Assembly: GCA_013398955.1 (NCBI GenBank)
Contig: VWPU01005343.1
Coordinates: 481-64,480 of the forward strand
Length of the DNA stretch: 64,000 nucleotides
Direction of reading: 5' to 3'
Source of the DNA: Callaeas wilsoni
Lineage: Eukaryota; Chordata; Aves; Passeriformes; Callaeidae
A program made the position numbers and the translations under genes. Positions within the stretch are counted from its first letter, which is position 1. Each line of letters begins with the position of its first letter. The notes beneath the pieces were generated by a model. That model had not been told where the DNA came from, ran no database searches, and worked only from the letters and a program-made list of their open reading frames with translations. Of this stretch, positions 25,501 through 37,500 are shown piece by piece.

Positions 25501-28500
25501 GACAAAAGCTGAATTGATCCTACCGACACTCCTTAGGCCATTGACATCATGCCGTCTCAAGCTTTACTTCCCTTTTCAATACTCAAAGCCTCCCCAAAAG
25601 GCACCATTCCCATGACAGGCTCACAAAAAGTGTATTGTTAATTGTTACCATGCTGAAAAATCAACCTTCTGGCCTTTCTAAAAGCTTTTGGATGACAGGT
25701 TTGTTTATGACAGGAATAAGCACTCTGCCTAGGATCATTTTGGTCACAACTGTGCTACTGGGAAGCTCTACCAGAAAGTCAGCAGAGAGTGCTAATGTGG
25801 CATTTGCTTTTGAATTATTTGCTGTTTTAGAAGTGTTGCTGAATTATATGAATGAATATATAAAGAAACATGCTGATAATTCTAACTCATTATTCATTGT
25901 TTGCTTTAAAAAAACCCCAAACAGGCAAATTTTGCAAATAACCCTAAGCTCCTAAAGAGAAACTGCATTCCTCTATGCGGTTGCCTTTATTGAGGTTAAT
26001 TCCTCATGTGGCTATATCAAGCGGAACAGAAATCCTATTAGTGCTTTCCCTGTTTGCTGCAACAAATTAACAGCATGCTGGAGTTTGCAGGCACAACTTT
26101 CCATGTACATTGCTCCAGGAAAAACACTGCAGTTCACCAGTGGTTGTAACAATCTCTAGATATAAGAAGGAGGACTATTAGACAGAGAGTTTTAATCAAC
26201 TGAAGGTTTTCCCTGCCAAAAAATGTGGGCTTTCTCTGTAGCTATTCATGCCACAAACCACCTGCCTTGTGGTAAAGCTTTATAGAAAACCATCCTCTCA
26301 GATGAAATTTTGGGGCTGATTAAAGACAGTGTTGGTGTTTATGGAGCCTGCCTCAAACTTTCCTAACTTGCATGTTTTGGCCTTGAACATGAACCTACAT
26401 GAAACACGTTCTATACATGTATGAGGGAGACTTAAAAGCAGAGCTGCTTTCATATTGAAGTCTTCTAAATTCTAATTAATAAACCCCTTGATCTTAGTAT
26501 TTTGAGCTTTCAGGGTCATACTACAGGGTTGCTCTCATAGGAAATTTTGGTAACTAGAGCAGAGTCTCAGGCATCACTCCAAATAACTCACTCACTGTGT
26601 CCCAGAGAAGTGGCTCTCTCGCCCTCACTCAGCTGTTTAAAAATTACACAAGTGCATTTCTACATGAAAGATAATGAGATCCATGGAGTCCCTTTGCACC
26701 AAATAACTGGAATTGATAGTCTGGAATAAAATGTAATAATACAAGATGAATAAGACTTCTTATTGCAGACCCTTAAATGTGATCTTTACTCACATGTATT
26801 ATGTTGCACAATCAGTGAAGCTACACCTGGAAGGTTAAATTTACCAATAAAACCTGAAGTTAAACAAGCAGAGCATACCAGCACATAAGACAGCAAACAC
26901 TTCCTTTCCAAATGTGCAAATTATGAGAGTTAGACCCCACTGGGGAGGAAGCAGAACAGAACTCTCTTCCAACAACCAGACAAGTATTTTTATCATATTG
27001 TAAAAACCAGTTTTCTTTTATATCACTCTGCACGTAATTTTTTCTTGCCATTTGAACTTACAAAAGAATGGAACAAGTTATATGTTATATATATTTTATA
27101 TATATATTATTAGGTATGTTATATATATGTTATTTATACATATATACAAGTTATATATAAGTTACAGGTGTAGCAATGCAGAATTATTCAGTCATCCAAC
27201 AAAGAATCTGAATAATTTTAAAGATTGAAACCTAAATAATTTGCAAGATTTGGCAATCCTTTCATACCTGACAAAGTTGTACCAAACTCCTCTCCTGAAG
27301 GTTACAGCTTAAAAACATTTCAAAATGTATTTTAAACACATTTGCCCCATCAACAGGGTAGGAATACACAGTGCAGAAAAATAACCTTCCTCTCCATTTA
27401 TCTCCATAACCTCTGGCACATGCTGACTGCCCTCCAGACTGATGGAGTCCCTGGCACAAAATTCATGACGCATGACTTTGACTACCTCAGAGAAGGGGAG
27501 GCACTTGTTAGACTGTTGCTTAATTAAATTACAATGAACCACCCGCAGCCTTTTAACTGGTTACATAATCTTACTTTCTCATGCCAGCCCCAAATATCCT
27601 TAAGGTTCCCCCATGCACTTCTTGATCATCTCCACTGTTACACAGCGAGGCTGTATTGGGGGGACCCAGCAAGTTGCTGGGGAAGGGGTGTCAACACTGC
27701 TGCTCACCACAAGCCTAGCCATGACCTCTGAGATGTCAGCCAGTTTGGGCTTGAAAACTGTGTTTCTGGCATACTTCTCTTGGTTGTAATGAAAAGGAAA
27801 TGTAAAAAATTCTGTTTCAATTTCATCCAGATGACAAGGTTTCCTTCTGCTCTTATTTAAGGTCAATAATAAGTAAGCACTATTTGCTTTATGTTAGAGG
27901 GTAGGTTTAGGTTAGGTATTAGGAAGAAATTCTTCCCTGTGAGGCCGTGGCACAGCTTGCCCAGAGAAGCCGTGGCTGCCCCATCCCTGGAAATGTCCAA
28001 GGCCAGGTTGGACGGAGCTTGGAGCAACCTGGGATAGTGGAAGGTGTTCTCACCTATGGCAGGGGAGCTGGAACTGGATGGTTTTGAAGGTTCCTTGCAG
28101 CCCAAGCCATTCTATGATTCTATATTAATATAAGGAATACCCAAACCCTTTTTTCTAAAACAGCACATGTAGTGCAGAACCACTACAGAGGAGACCAACT
28201 GACATCAAAGTCTGGCAACCTGAAATTTATTCTTTTAAAGTTTTACAGAATAATGACTTAAGGAGAGAAAAAAAGAACAGAGGACAGTGCATCTGCTCTT
28301 TTCTGCTGTAGCTTGGAAGAAAACAGAAAGAAAAATCGCTGCATAAATTGCTTAAATTGCAGCTGAGTATGATAAACAATCATTTTGAAGTCACCTGATG
28401 CAGTCCATATAAGACAGCAGGTATGCCTGTAATGACTCTTCCTTGCCAGAAAATGTCTGGCTTGGTAGGACACTGACACTGACCTTCCAAATCAGGCAAA

Positions 28501-31500
28501 GAAAACATAGTGAATACCACAACTGTCTCCACTACAACTAATTAACCCTAGTAAACAATCATCTATCTGAATACCCAAGGCACTTTGGTTTAAATTAATG
28601 AAGATTTTCCTCAGAGTGCCCAAGTTTAATACTAATTTTAGATTATGTAATTTAATATTTATTTTCCTGCCACCTACATGAACTCTGAAGGGCATGAACT
28701 TGATCTCTATCCTCCAAAGAAATACTTTACTTTCCAGAAGTGTCCAGATATAACATCTGTAAGAGGTATTAGAACACTTCCAGATCAAGAGCTCATTTAA
28801 AGCCAGAAGGATTTTTTTGGAATTTTCAGATTATCCTGGGGGGTGGGGGAGGGACTAAACTCAATTCTGATAGACTGAATTATTGAAAGACCATTGTTTA
28901 CAGAGCAGCGCAGATAAAAACAGGAAATTCATGTTTTTATACAGTCAATACAGGAGAACACACAGAAAATGATCCAGCTCAGTTTATGACTTGAGCCAGA
29001 AAGAACAGACACTGGGATTCAGGGGAGGATAGAATTCAAGGTGAAGATGATCTGAGCAGAAGTTATACAAAATTTACTGACATAATAAAAGCAACTGCAG
29101 TGCCTCATGATGGGACACTTGCCAGACACAAAGCTGATAACCAAGGACAGAACGAGGCCACTGTAGGGATTGAGCATTTCTGCTGATCCTTCCCCATGTC
29201 AGCATCTCCATGGGGAAAAGTATTCTTGCTCTGGAAGTGTGTAAAGACATTTCTGAGCCGAGTGTGGAAGGTGTCTCCTCACACAGAGCACTCCCAAAGC
29301 CTGGAAAGATGGCACCTAACTATGCCTATTTAACTTTATAGAAAACTGTAGTCCAGCAGTCACCAATCCCTAAAAATAATAGAAACTCAGATTCAAATTC
29401 TTCAGTTTACATGCTCTGTGTCTACTACACTGCAAAACATTCACCTGGAGGCTTCAACTGAAGATCAGCAAATGATAAAAGAATTGGGCTCATCTGTTTT
29501 TGGAAAAATCTGTGTCTGTGCTGCTCTGTACCCAGTTACTCAAGACTTCAGGGAAGTTTCCTGCTTTCCAGGAAGATGTTTATGGAGTAACATGAGCTAT
29601 AGGAGATTTATCCAAACCAATGCAGACATAATCCATAACATGGATTTTCCCTATTTAGTTAAATGGACTTGTATTAAATATTACCAAATAGAATCACTAT
29701 CACAAAACATTTCCAATAATTTCTTGCAAAACAGACTGCAGGAAGTATATCTGAAACCTCTTCAACTGCCCCCAGCGGGGCATCACAACAGAAAGACTCT
29801 TGCAACAAGCACACAGGAGACTGAGGGGAACAGAGCTCAATGGGCTGCAGTTCTGACAATCCTATATTAAAACATTACATGAGTTGGCCTGCTGACACTC
29901 TTTTCATTTCCAAAGTGGCTTTAATTCTTTTCCCTTGAAAAGTAAGACTCCTGTTCACTAAGGAGTTCTCAGCTATTCCCTTCTCATAACCTGTCTCATA
30001 ACCGTCCACATTCAACAGAAACCCACTGATGTGAGCTGTGGGGTTGCCAGTTATGCTGGGCATCCAAATCTCAGTTCTGCATCTGAAAGTCTCTGCCACC
30101 AGAACCCCATCCAAGAGCTGAAAGGTTTCTTTTTACAGTAAAGAACGGGCAATTGCCTGCTGGAAAATTGCCCTGGTGGCAATTACTTTGTAATGCTGAG
30201 CATGAAAGCACTATCATATTTCACCTGTTATCGCTATGGCAAAGTTACCTCTCGGTCAGAACTGAGGGTCAAACTCAAATTCTGAGCAGAAAAACTCACG
30301 CATGTACATTCAAGGCTTCTCCTGACATCTTGTTCCAGATGAGGGTGTTTAGACAGAAGCATAAAGAGATGTTGGGCATGTGGGTGGAAAGCAGATTAAG
30401 AGGAAGGGTTTAGGCTGAGAAAGACGTTGCGTAAATGTGTGTTTAAAACCACTCAATTTTAGTGCATTTCCAGGAGGCCTAAGTCTGTTCCTACTTCTCT
30501 CATCTTTTCCCCACTACTCACAGGAAATCTTAGTAAAAATCCAGAGATCCTGCAGTTCCTTTATTCCCATCTGTGCCCATTTCTACTCTAGAACTGCCCT
30601 TGAAAGCAGCAGAAAGGCTTGCCTTGAGTCTCAGAAGGTGGGTCTGGTATGTGTGAAAGAATTTCAAGTCAATTTAGTGACCCAATGATAAGAGAGATGT
30701 AAAAACCCTGTTTACAGTATACTGAAAAAAGAATTTAATGCTATTGGCTGATATGAAAATTAAAAGAAAAAAAAAGCTTTAATTTAATATGGTCCCATAC
30801 CCAGTACACCATCATTAGCTTGCAGCAGTGTTATTAATCTGTCCTTATTTCTGCTGCTTTACTAGATCTTTGGGCAGGAGAAAAGGAATTTGGGAAAGAA
30901 GGGGAACATAGATCTCAAAGTACACCCAAGTCATGCCAAACAGTTTAGCCTCTCCTGACCCTTGGCTACTCCAGATAAAAGGGAGGCAGCATGCTGGACA
31001 AGAAATATTTACAGGTAGGAAGAAGCAGCTACATAAGGATAGAGATGTGCATTTCCTTCTTAGAGAGTGATTATTTTTGGAGGCTTCAAGCTCTTCTGAC
31101 AAATCACAGACTAAAATGTCTATTGCTGCAGGAAAAAAAAAAAAGTATTTGAAGAACAGAGGTGACAATGAAATCACAAATTGCTTTTAAACCTCCATCC
31201 TTTGCTGACAGCCCGCATTTTTCCACAGTTTGCTTTGCCCTGCACTGTGCTGCTTCTATCAGCCCACAGTTTTCAGACCTGTTCCCATTTCTTGTGTCAT
31301 ATACTGGTCACTTGCTCTAACTTCAGACCACAGAAACTCTTAAAATGAAAACTTCTGAGGATTCAAAGAGTGTTCACGCAACAGTTTTTACTGTGAACAC
31401 TCTTTATGCTGGGGGAAAAAAAAAACCAAACCACATTAACATTCCCACAATACACAATTAAAAGCTCAAAGAATTCTGTTAAAGAATGGGAAAAAGCAAC

Positions 31501-34500
31501 ACCATAGTAAGTATGAATCTTGTTTTAGAAGTGGCTTCTCCAGCAAGCCTTATTCAGCCAAAAAAAAAGGGAACAAAAAGTTACCTACTGGTAAGTAATA
31601 AGAAACATATTTCATGCTATGGGAGAAGCCTCTGACGCCATTTGCACTCAACTTCCCTCTCCTAGAAAGGCTTTTCATGCAAACTCACAAAGTCTGTAGG
31701 ACCCCAGAGCCAGCAGGAATCCTCACATTACCCAGCTGAAAATCTGCCATGTGTTATCAGTGGTGCCTCTGAAGGCCAGATTCAGTGTTACTTAAAGAAA
31801 AACAGAACATTGATATAAAAAAAGCTGTAAGGAACAGCTATTGCACAACTGCCAAACCACATGGCATCTGCCTTGATATGAAATAAAGCACATGCTTCTA
31901 AATGGCCCCAGGATTAAAAATCTTAACAGTTCCATAGCATCTTTCTTCTAAAAGGGCTTTAAATATATCTTTAACCCAACCTTCCACTAAGGGCTATCTG
32001 TGTTCAAAATCTGTGCTGCTATTGCTTCGGGGTCAAAAGATATTTTATGTAAGAGTGATACATGATATGAAAGCCTGACTTGCTTGTTAGTTAAAAAAAA
32101 AAATACAGTAAAATTAGTCTTACACAACCCCTTAGTGGGCATAAAATTAGTCAATAAGTAAAAAAAGATGGGTGAGGAGGTTTTATAGAGCAATTAACAT
32201 GTGCCTCAGGCACAATATTTGCAGTCTTATACATTCCACCACATGAGATGTGAATACAAGCTTAACATGATCTTACAGACTAACTCTAAAGCTAACAAGG
32301 CTGAAAAAAGGATTTAATTGTTTATTATTCCAGGTTTTCTGGATCCACTGTATATTGAGTTCTTGCCCTTAGGTTAGCTGTGTTACAGTCCTCTCCCGGG
32401 ACAGGCCAGCTCTCGAGCCATTAATTCTTCCAAAGAGAAATTCAGATCCTGCAATTCACTCTCAGCATCAAATGCAGCCATGCCTGGGAGCATGGATACA
32501 GCTGGATTGAACAGGAATTTAACTCTGGGAATCAAAGGACAGGTTATAGCAACTCAGTTTCTTCCTGGTAAGACAAGGTAAGGTAGGCCACAGCTGAAAT
32601 GGAAGATGCAGCTTTGCAGAAAGGCAGTTAAAAATACATAACCTTAATGCAACCTCTGGCAGAGATGAGGGTAAACTCAACTACTCGAGCTGAGCTGAAA
32701 TAGACTCAGCGTTGCTTTGTGTTGAAGAGCTTCCTCCATCTGCAAGAGGCTTTCCAGCCACTCAGCTCTTTCTCACTTGAATTACAGCCTCTAACAGCCC
32801 ATCCAACCCTTTGCTCCCTTCTTCCCCAAGAGATCTTTCAGGATTTTAGATTTCCTTTGATCTCAGGCTTAGCCTTAGGAAGGCTATCTGCTTCCACACT
32901 GAATTGAGTCAGCAATTGATACCTTAATTCCTTTGAAAAACAGACCTAGAAGCCAATTCATCTGTAACATTTCATGCTTGCTTTCTAAATACATCTCCAT
33001 AATCTCCCTTTACCTACAAGCATTCTTCTCAGGCAGGTATCAACACTACATTTCAATGGAGAGAGTCACTACTACACACCAAAAGAGTTCGCTCTGGAAT
33101 ATTGAATCTCTTCAGCATAATGAGTTCTCAGCTACCACAGAGATTTCTCAGAATCAGCAGTTTGAATTATTGCTTAACACACTTTTTTTATACTAGTAAT
33201 TTCACATGAACTAGATTTCAAGACCCTTTAAAAGCACGGTCTGCTCAGCTTTAGGCTGGATGAATTTTGAATGTTAGTTGTTTTTTTTTTAATGAGATAT
33301 TATATCTAAATGCTTTAGCTGTAAAATAACAGCCCAAACCCCTGAGCAGCTTTCCTACATATCTGAGACACAAGCAATGACAGCACTTTGCTGATTTGAA
33401 AGGATCTAATGAAAGAAATAATTTCCAAACAAAAATAATCTATGCTATTCTGCTCTGTGTAGCTCAGCCTTTCTTTTTAATAAAATCTAATAATTAGCAG
33501 TGAAATACTCTTTTTCCAGAAATTCTGTTCTTCAGTGTTATTGCCTAAAAACAACACCAATGCTCAGGGTTAAGCTTAGAATGACCAACTTCAGTATTTA
33601 ATGCTAGACTAGCCAATGTTTACTACAAGAACCCACTAACTCTCACAGTAAAACAAAGTGATGCCATCACAGAGAGGCACTCAGATATGAAATGCATAAA
33701 AACCACAGCTATTCCTGCACCACACCAGACAAACATCCCTAAATTTAAGTGACATTATAAAGGTAAGCAGTACATGTAAACTCATTTTCCTTATGAAACT
33801 ATATAAATGTACACAGATTCTTTTTAAGAGCACTAGTGTAAAATATTTAATCTATGCAGGGGAATGAGGAACAGCTCTGGTGCTGACAGTCATTCTGAGC
33901 CTATTAACTATTCATAAAAAACCTCCATAGCATTGAAAGAGCCTTTGAAGCAACAGTAATGGTTTGACAAAGTGTTTATCATATTAAATATAAAACGTGA
34001 AATTTCATGTTTACAGCTACCACTACTCATTAGTCAGACAGTGAGTTTTTCATGCTGAAAGCAGCAGCCACCCCAAGCCACAAAACACAGACTTTTTCTT
34101 CCATAATCCTAATGAAACAGGCACATGGATCCCACCTTTCAGAAGAACTAAAATGGATTTACAGTTTGCATTAAAACCAAAATTTTGTTTGAATTAAAAC
34201 AGAAATAATCAAAAACTACCAAGTTATGTATTTATTAATGGTTTAAAGTGCTATTAACAGAAGTCATGTATTGTGATTTCACTGAACAAGTTTCTTCAAA
34301 AAGCAGTTTCTCCAAGTTTACACCACACCAGTCTTCGGTTTCTCCTCCTTTTGCTTTTATTAAAGCAAAATCCTGTGCAAAATAATTTTATCATGTATCC
34401 AAATCTTCCATGAACTTATGAACTTGGATGTAATTTTAGAAGATCTAATCCTTAGAAGCCAAGTTTAATGATGGAAGAAAATACACTGTCATTTATAAAC

Positions 34501-37500
34501 AATAGCAGGGATTTTAATTCCCTCTCACAGATAAGCAGCATTAAGTACCAGATGTTTCAGAAGACAAAGGCCTCATCCTGCTCCTATGGAATCTGTAGTA
34601 GCTTATGTGCAGGGGAAGCAAACAGCAGTCTTAATACTCAAGAATAACATGAATAACTCAGTTTCTCAAAACCCTTGGACTGATGAACAAGTAAAGCTTA
34701 AATTCTGAAGGTGTTGAAAGCTTATTTTCTGGTAAAATTTAACACTGGCTGGGAGAAACTGCTTATTGAACAGGTCTCAAAAAGGTTAATGGAGAGTTTT
34801 AGAGATTTTAGCTTCTGCAAGTGTCAACTAATATAATTTTATCTGGACTCTGACTGGAATTCTCATATTTGGCATTTTTTTACATTGATTGAATTCTTCT
34901 CAACAAGTTCACTGCTCTGTTTTGAATTCTTAAGCTGCAAGAGCAAGCTGTAACTAAAAAAACCCATGTAATATATATTTGGCTTGTACTTGTTGCTAAG
35001 TTACTAAAGCCCAGTTATAACTACAAGGCTGTTACAGATTTGTAGCTGCATTTCTCATACAGCGATGCGACATCAATTATAGCAATAAAGACAATGATTA
35101 AAGTCAGAAATCAGAACTTATTTCAGTAGGAGTGCAGTAACTCAGGTGCTTCAGCACCTTTCCAATTCACAGTATCCATTGAGTAAAGCAGCTTTCACTG
35201 ATGCTTTCAAGTTCTCTTGTTCAGAACTTCAGGAAACTTAAACACAATGAGTTCAACCACTGCTGAACTGGAAAGGGACCATCCAAGTGACCATCTCCTT
35301 CAGCTGATAAAATCTTGTGGGTTACAGAACAAGTAGGACAGGTTGGTCATCTGCCAAATCATAACTACACCTCTGATCCAGAGTACTCAAACTGCAAAGA
35401 AAGTCAAATACTTGCAAGCAGAAAGTGTATAATACCATACTAATGTGCCTAAGGTTTTCTTGGTGGTATCTGATAAGAATCTCAGATTATATCAGTAACC
35501 AAAGTTTTCCCAGGTACAGAAAAGCACAAGCACACGCTGTAAAGTTTAATTGTTAATATTCAACACACTCTGTGAAGAGTCATCTTTTTTTGGGTACCTA
35601 AAAGGCTTCTTGTTCTTCAGTGTATTGTAAGCAAAATTGGTTGAGTCACCAGACTTCCCCAGGTGCCAATTCTCAAATGCAGTTTCTCGAGCCAATTTAA
35701 CCTCACAGAAACTGATCTTTGCTTCTACCAAAACAAGAAGCAAAGGGAATACTACAGCAGTTCGACAGCTATATTGCGACTCCCTCCAGTGAGGAATAAA
35801 TATAGCTCATGCTGAGGCAGACAGATGTTGAGGTTGATAAAGGTAAACAGAACCATGTAAGAGGTAATTAACAAAGAGGCCAGATAAGTCACCCGTGAAT
35901 AACTTAACCCTTCAGTGAATCCAACATTGTTTTTAAGCCCTGCTGAAGGCACAGGAGCCAAGCAGAAAGATTTCAATTAGCTCCCAAAGCACTGACATTT
36001 GTAACTGCTACCTCAATTTCTTATCTCTGTGGCTTGGAACATTATTGCTGCATCTCCACAGACTTTGGCATCGCTTTGTTGATTTGCAGCTTTTCTGGAA
36101 GTGAAAGCCTTCTTCCCTTCCCCCAAATCCTGATGTTATTTTGATCACTGGGGTTAGGGAAGGAAGGGAAGAGATATTTCTCAATTATCTGGAAGAAACA
36201 GCTAGAAAAGCTCACAAAAGAAATGTAAACTGGAAGACCGGTTAGTAATTAAGAAGATGGTTTATTTACATTGTCTGACCTTACCCTATGGTAAGGTAAA
36301 GTCAGCTTAGCCAGTCATACATTTTAATCATCCAAGTACCAGCACAAACAAAGCAAACAAAAATGTACAGGTCACTTACAAAACCAGGGATCTTCTCCAT
36401 GCAAAGCAGGATGTAAGTTTTTGAGTTTATGGTAGGCAGTTATTGAATCAATGCTGCCAATACAAGGGACTGAAGTCTCTAAATCTCAACTTACCCAAAA
36501 GACAAAACCTCAGAATAAGTTATGAATGTTACAGACATTCCTAGATGAAATTGCACGTGTTTTATTTAGCAAGTCAGGTTGATCAGAAAAGCTCTTTTTT
36601 GGAGCTTTTTAGAATATGTTTTAATTATGCAAACAATAGATCCATGAAGACCATCTGATGAGCTCTGAAAATTAAAATTTTCAGGAAAACAGGGAGGCTT
36701 AACTCATCAGCATCTCCCATGGTACTAACTGCACTGATTATTCACACCATTCACTCAAAAGAAAGCAACTAGCAATTTCATAGGAATACAGGTTTTTAAC
36801 TGCAGGAAGACTGCATGAAAGGACTTGTGCATCACATGATCAAAAGCTGAATCTAAAATGCCTTTTTCTCATATCAAACAAACAAAAAAACCCCATGTGT
36901 TTCATTCGAGATGCTAACCTGGAAATTTTTAAACAATGTTGTAAACAGTATTCAGTGAACATTATTTTTCAGTTGGTTGAGTGCTTCTGTTTGGCCACAG
37001 CTGAGCAAGCTGTAAGGCACACCTGCACAGGTAAGCTAAAGCAAACATATCATATACAAATATACAGACAATTATACAGTGCAAACACACGGTTGGTTTA
37101 TTCCCCACTCAGTCTGGCATTTCCATTCCGTGTTGTGTAATATTTTCTGATATCTGATTGACAAGACAAGTTTCTGTATTTGATAAAAATAATACCAGGT
37201 ACTCTTAAAAATGTAAACAGTTTATTTGAAACCTTATGACAGTGCTCACCATGAAATTTAACAGACTACTCCTACTCTAAATCTCACCACTCCTCCATTA
37301 TCATCTAAGGCTATTGGTATCATGGTTTATTCACATGCTATAAACTGCAGGTTAATCACACAAAACAAGACTCACTAGAGGTTAGAAAGAAATGTAATGG
37401 AAAAAACAATTTATCTGTTTATTCTAAAATACTGTAACCTGAAGCACTTCTCCATAAATAAAAAAAATGCTTCTCTGCAATCCTTTATAGCCAATATTGT

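Noticed and set aside
29418..29870. 150-codon plus-strand frame in the first coding intron
   Set aside because: Antisense to the gene, no domain recognised, no splice or promoter support; probably chance.
31365..31405. Hairpin as a microRNA gene
   Set aside because: The stem is only 13 bp (plus 3) and flanks do not extend pairing, too short for a normal precursor.
36279..36296. CCTTACC / GGTAAGG short palindrome
   Set aside because: A 7-bp stem is expected by chance in this much sequence. The same holds for the AAAAGCTC/GAGCTTTT pair at 36587-36609.
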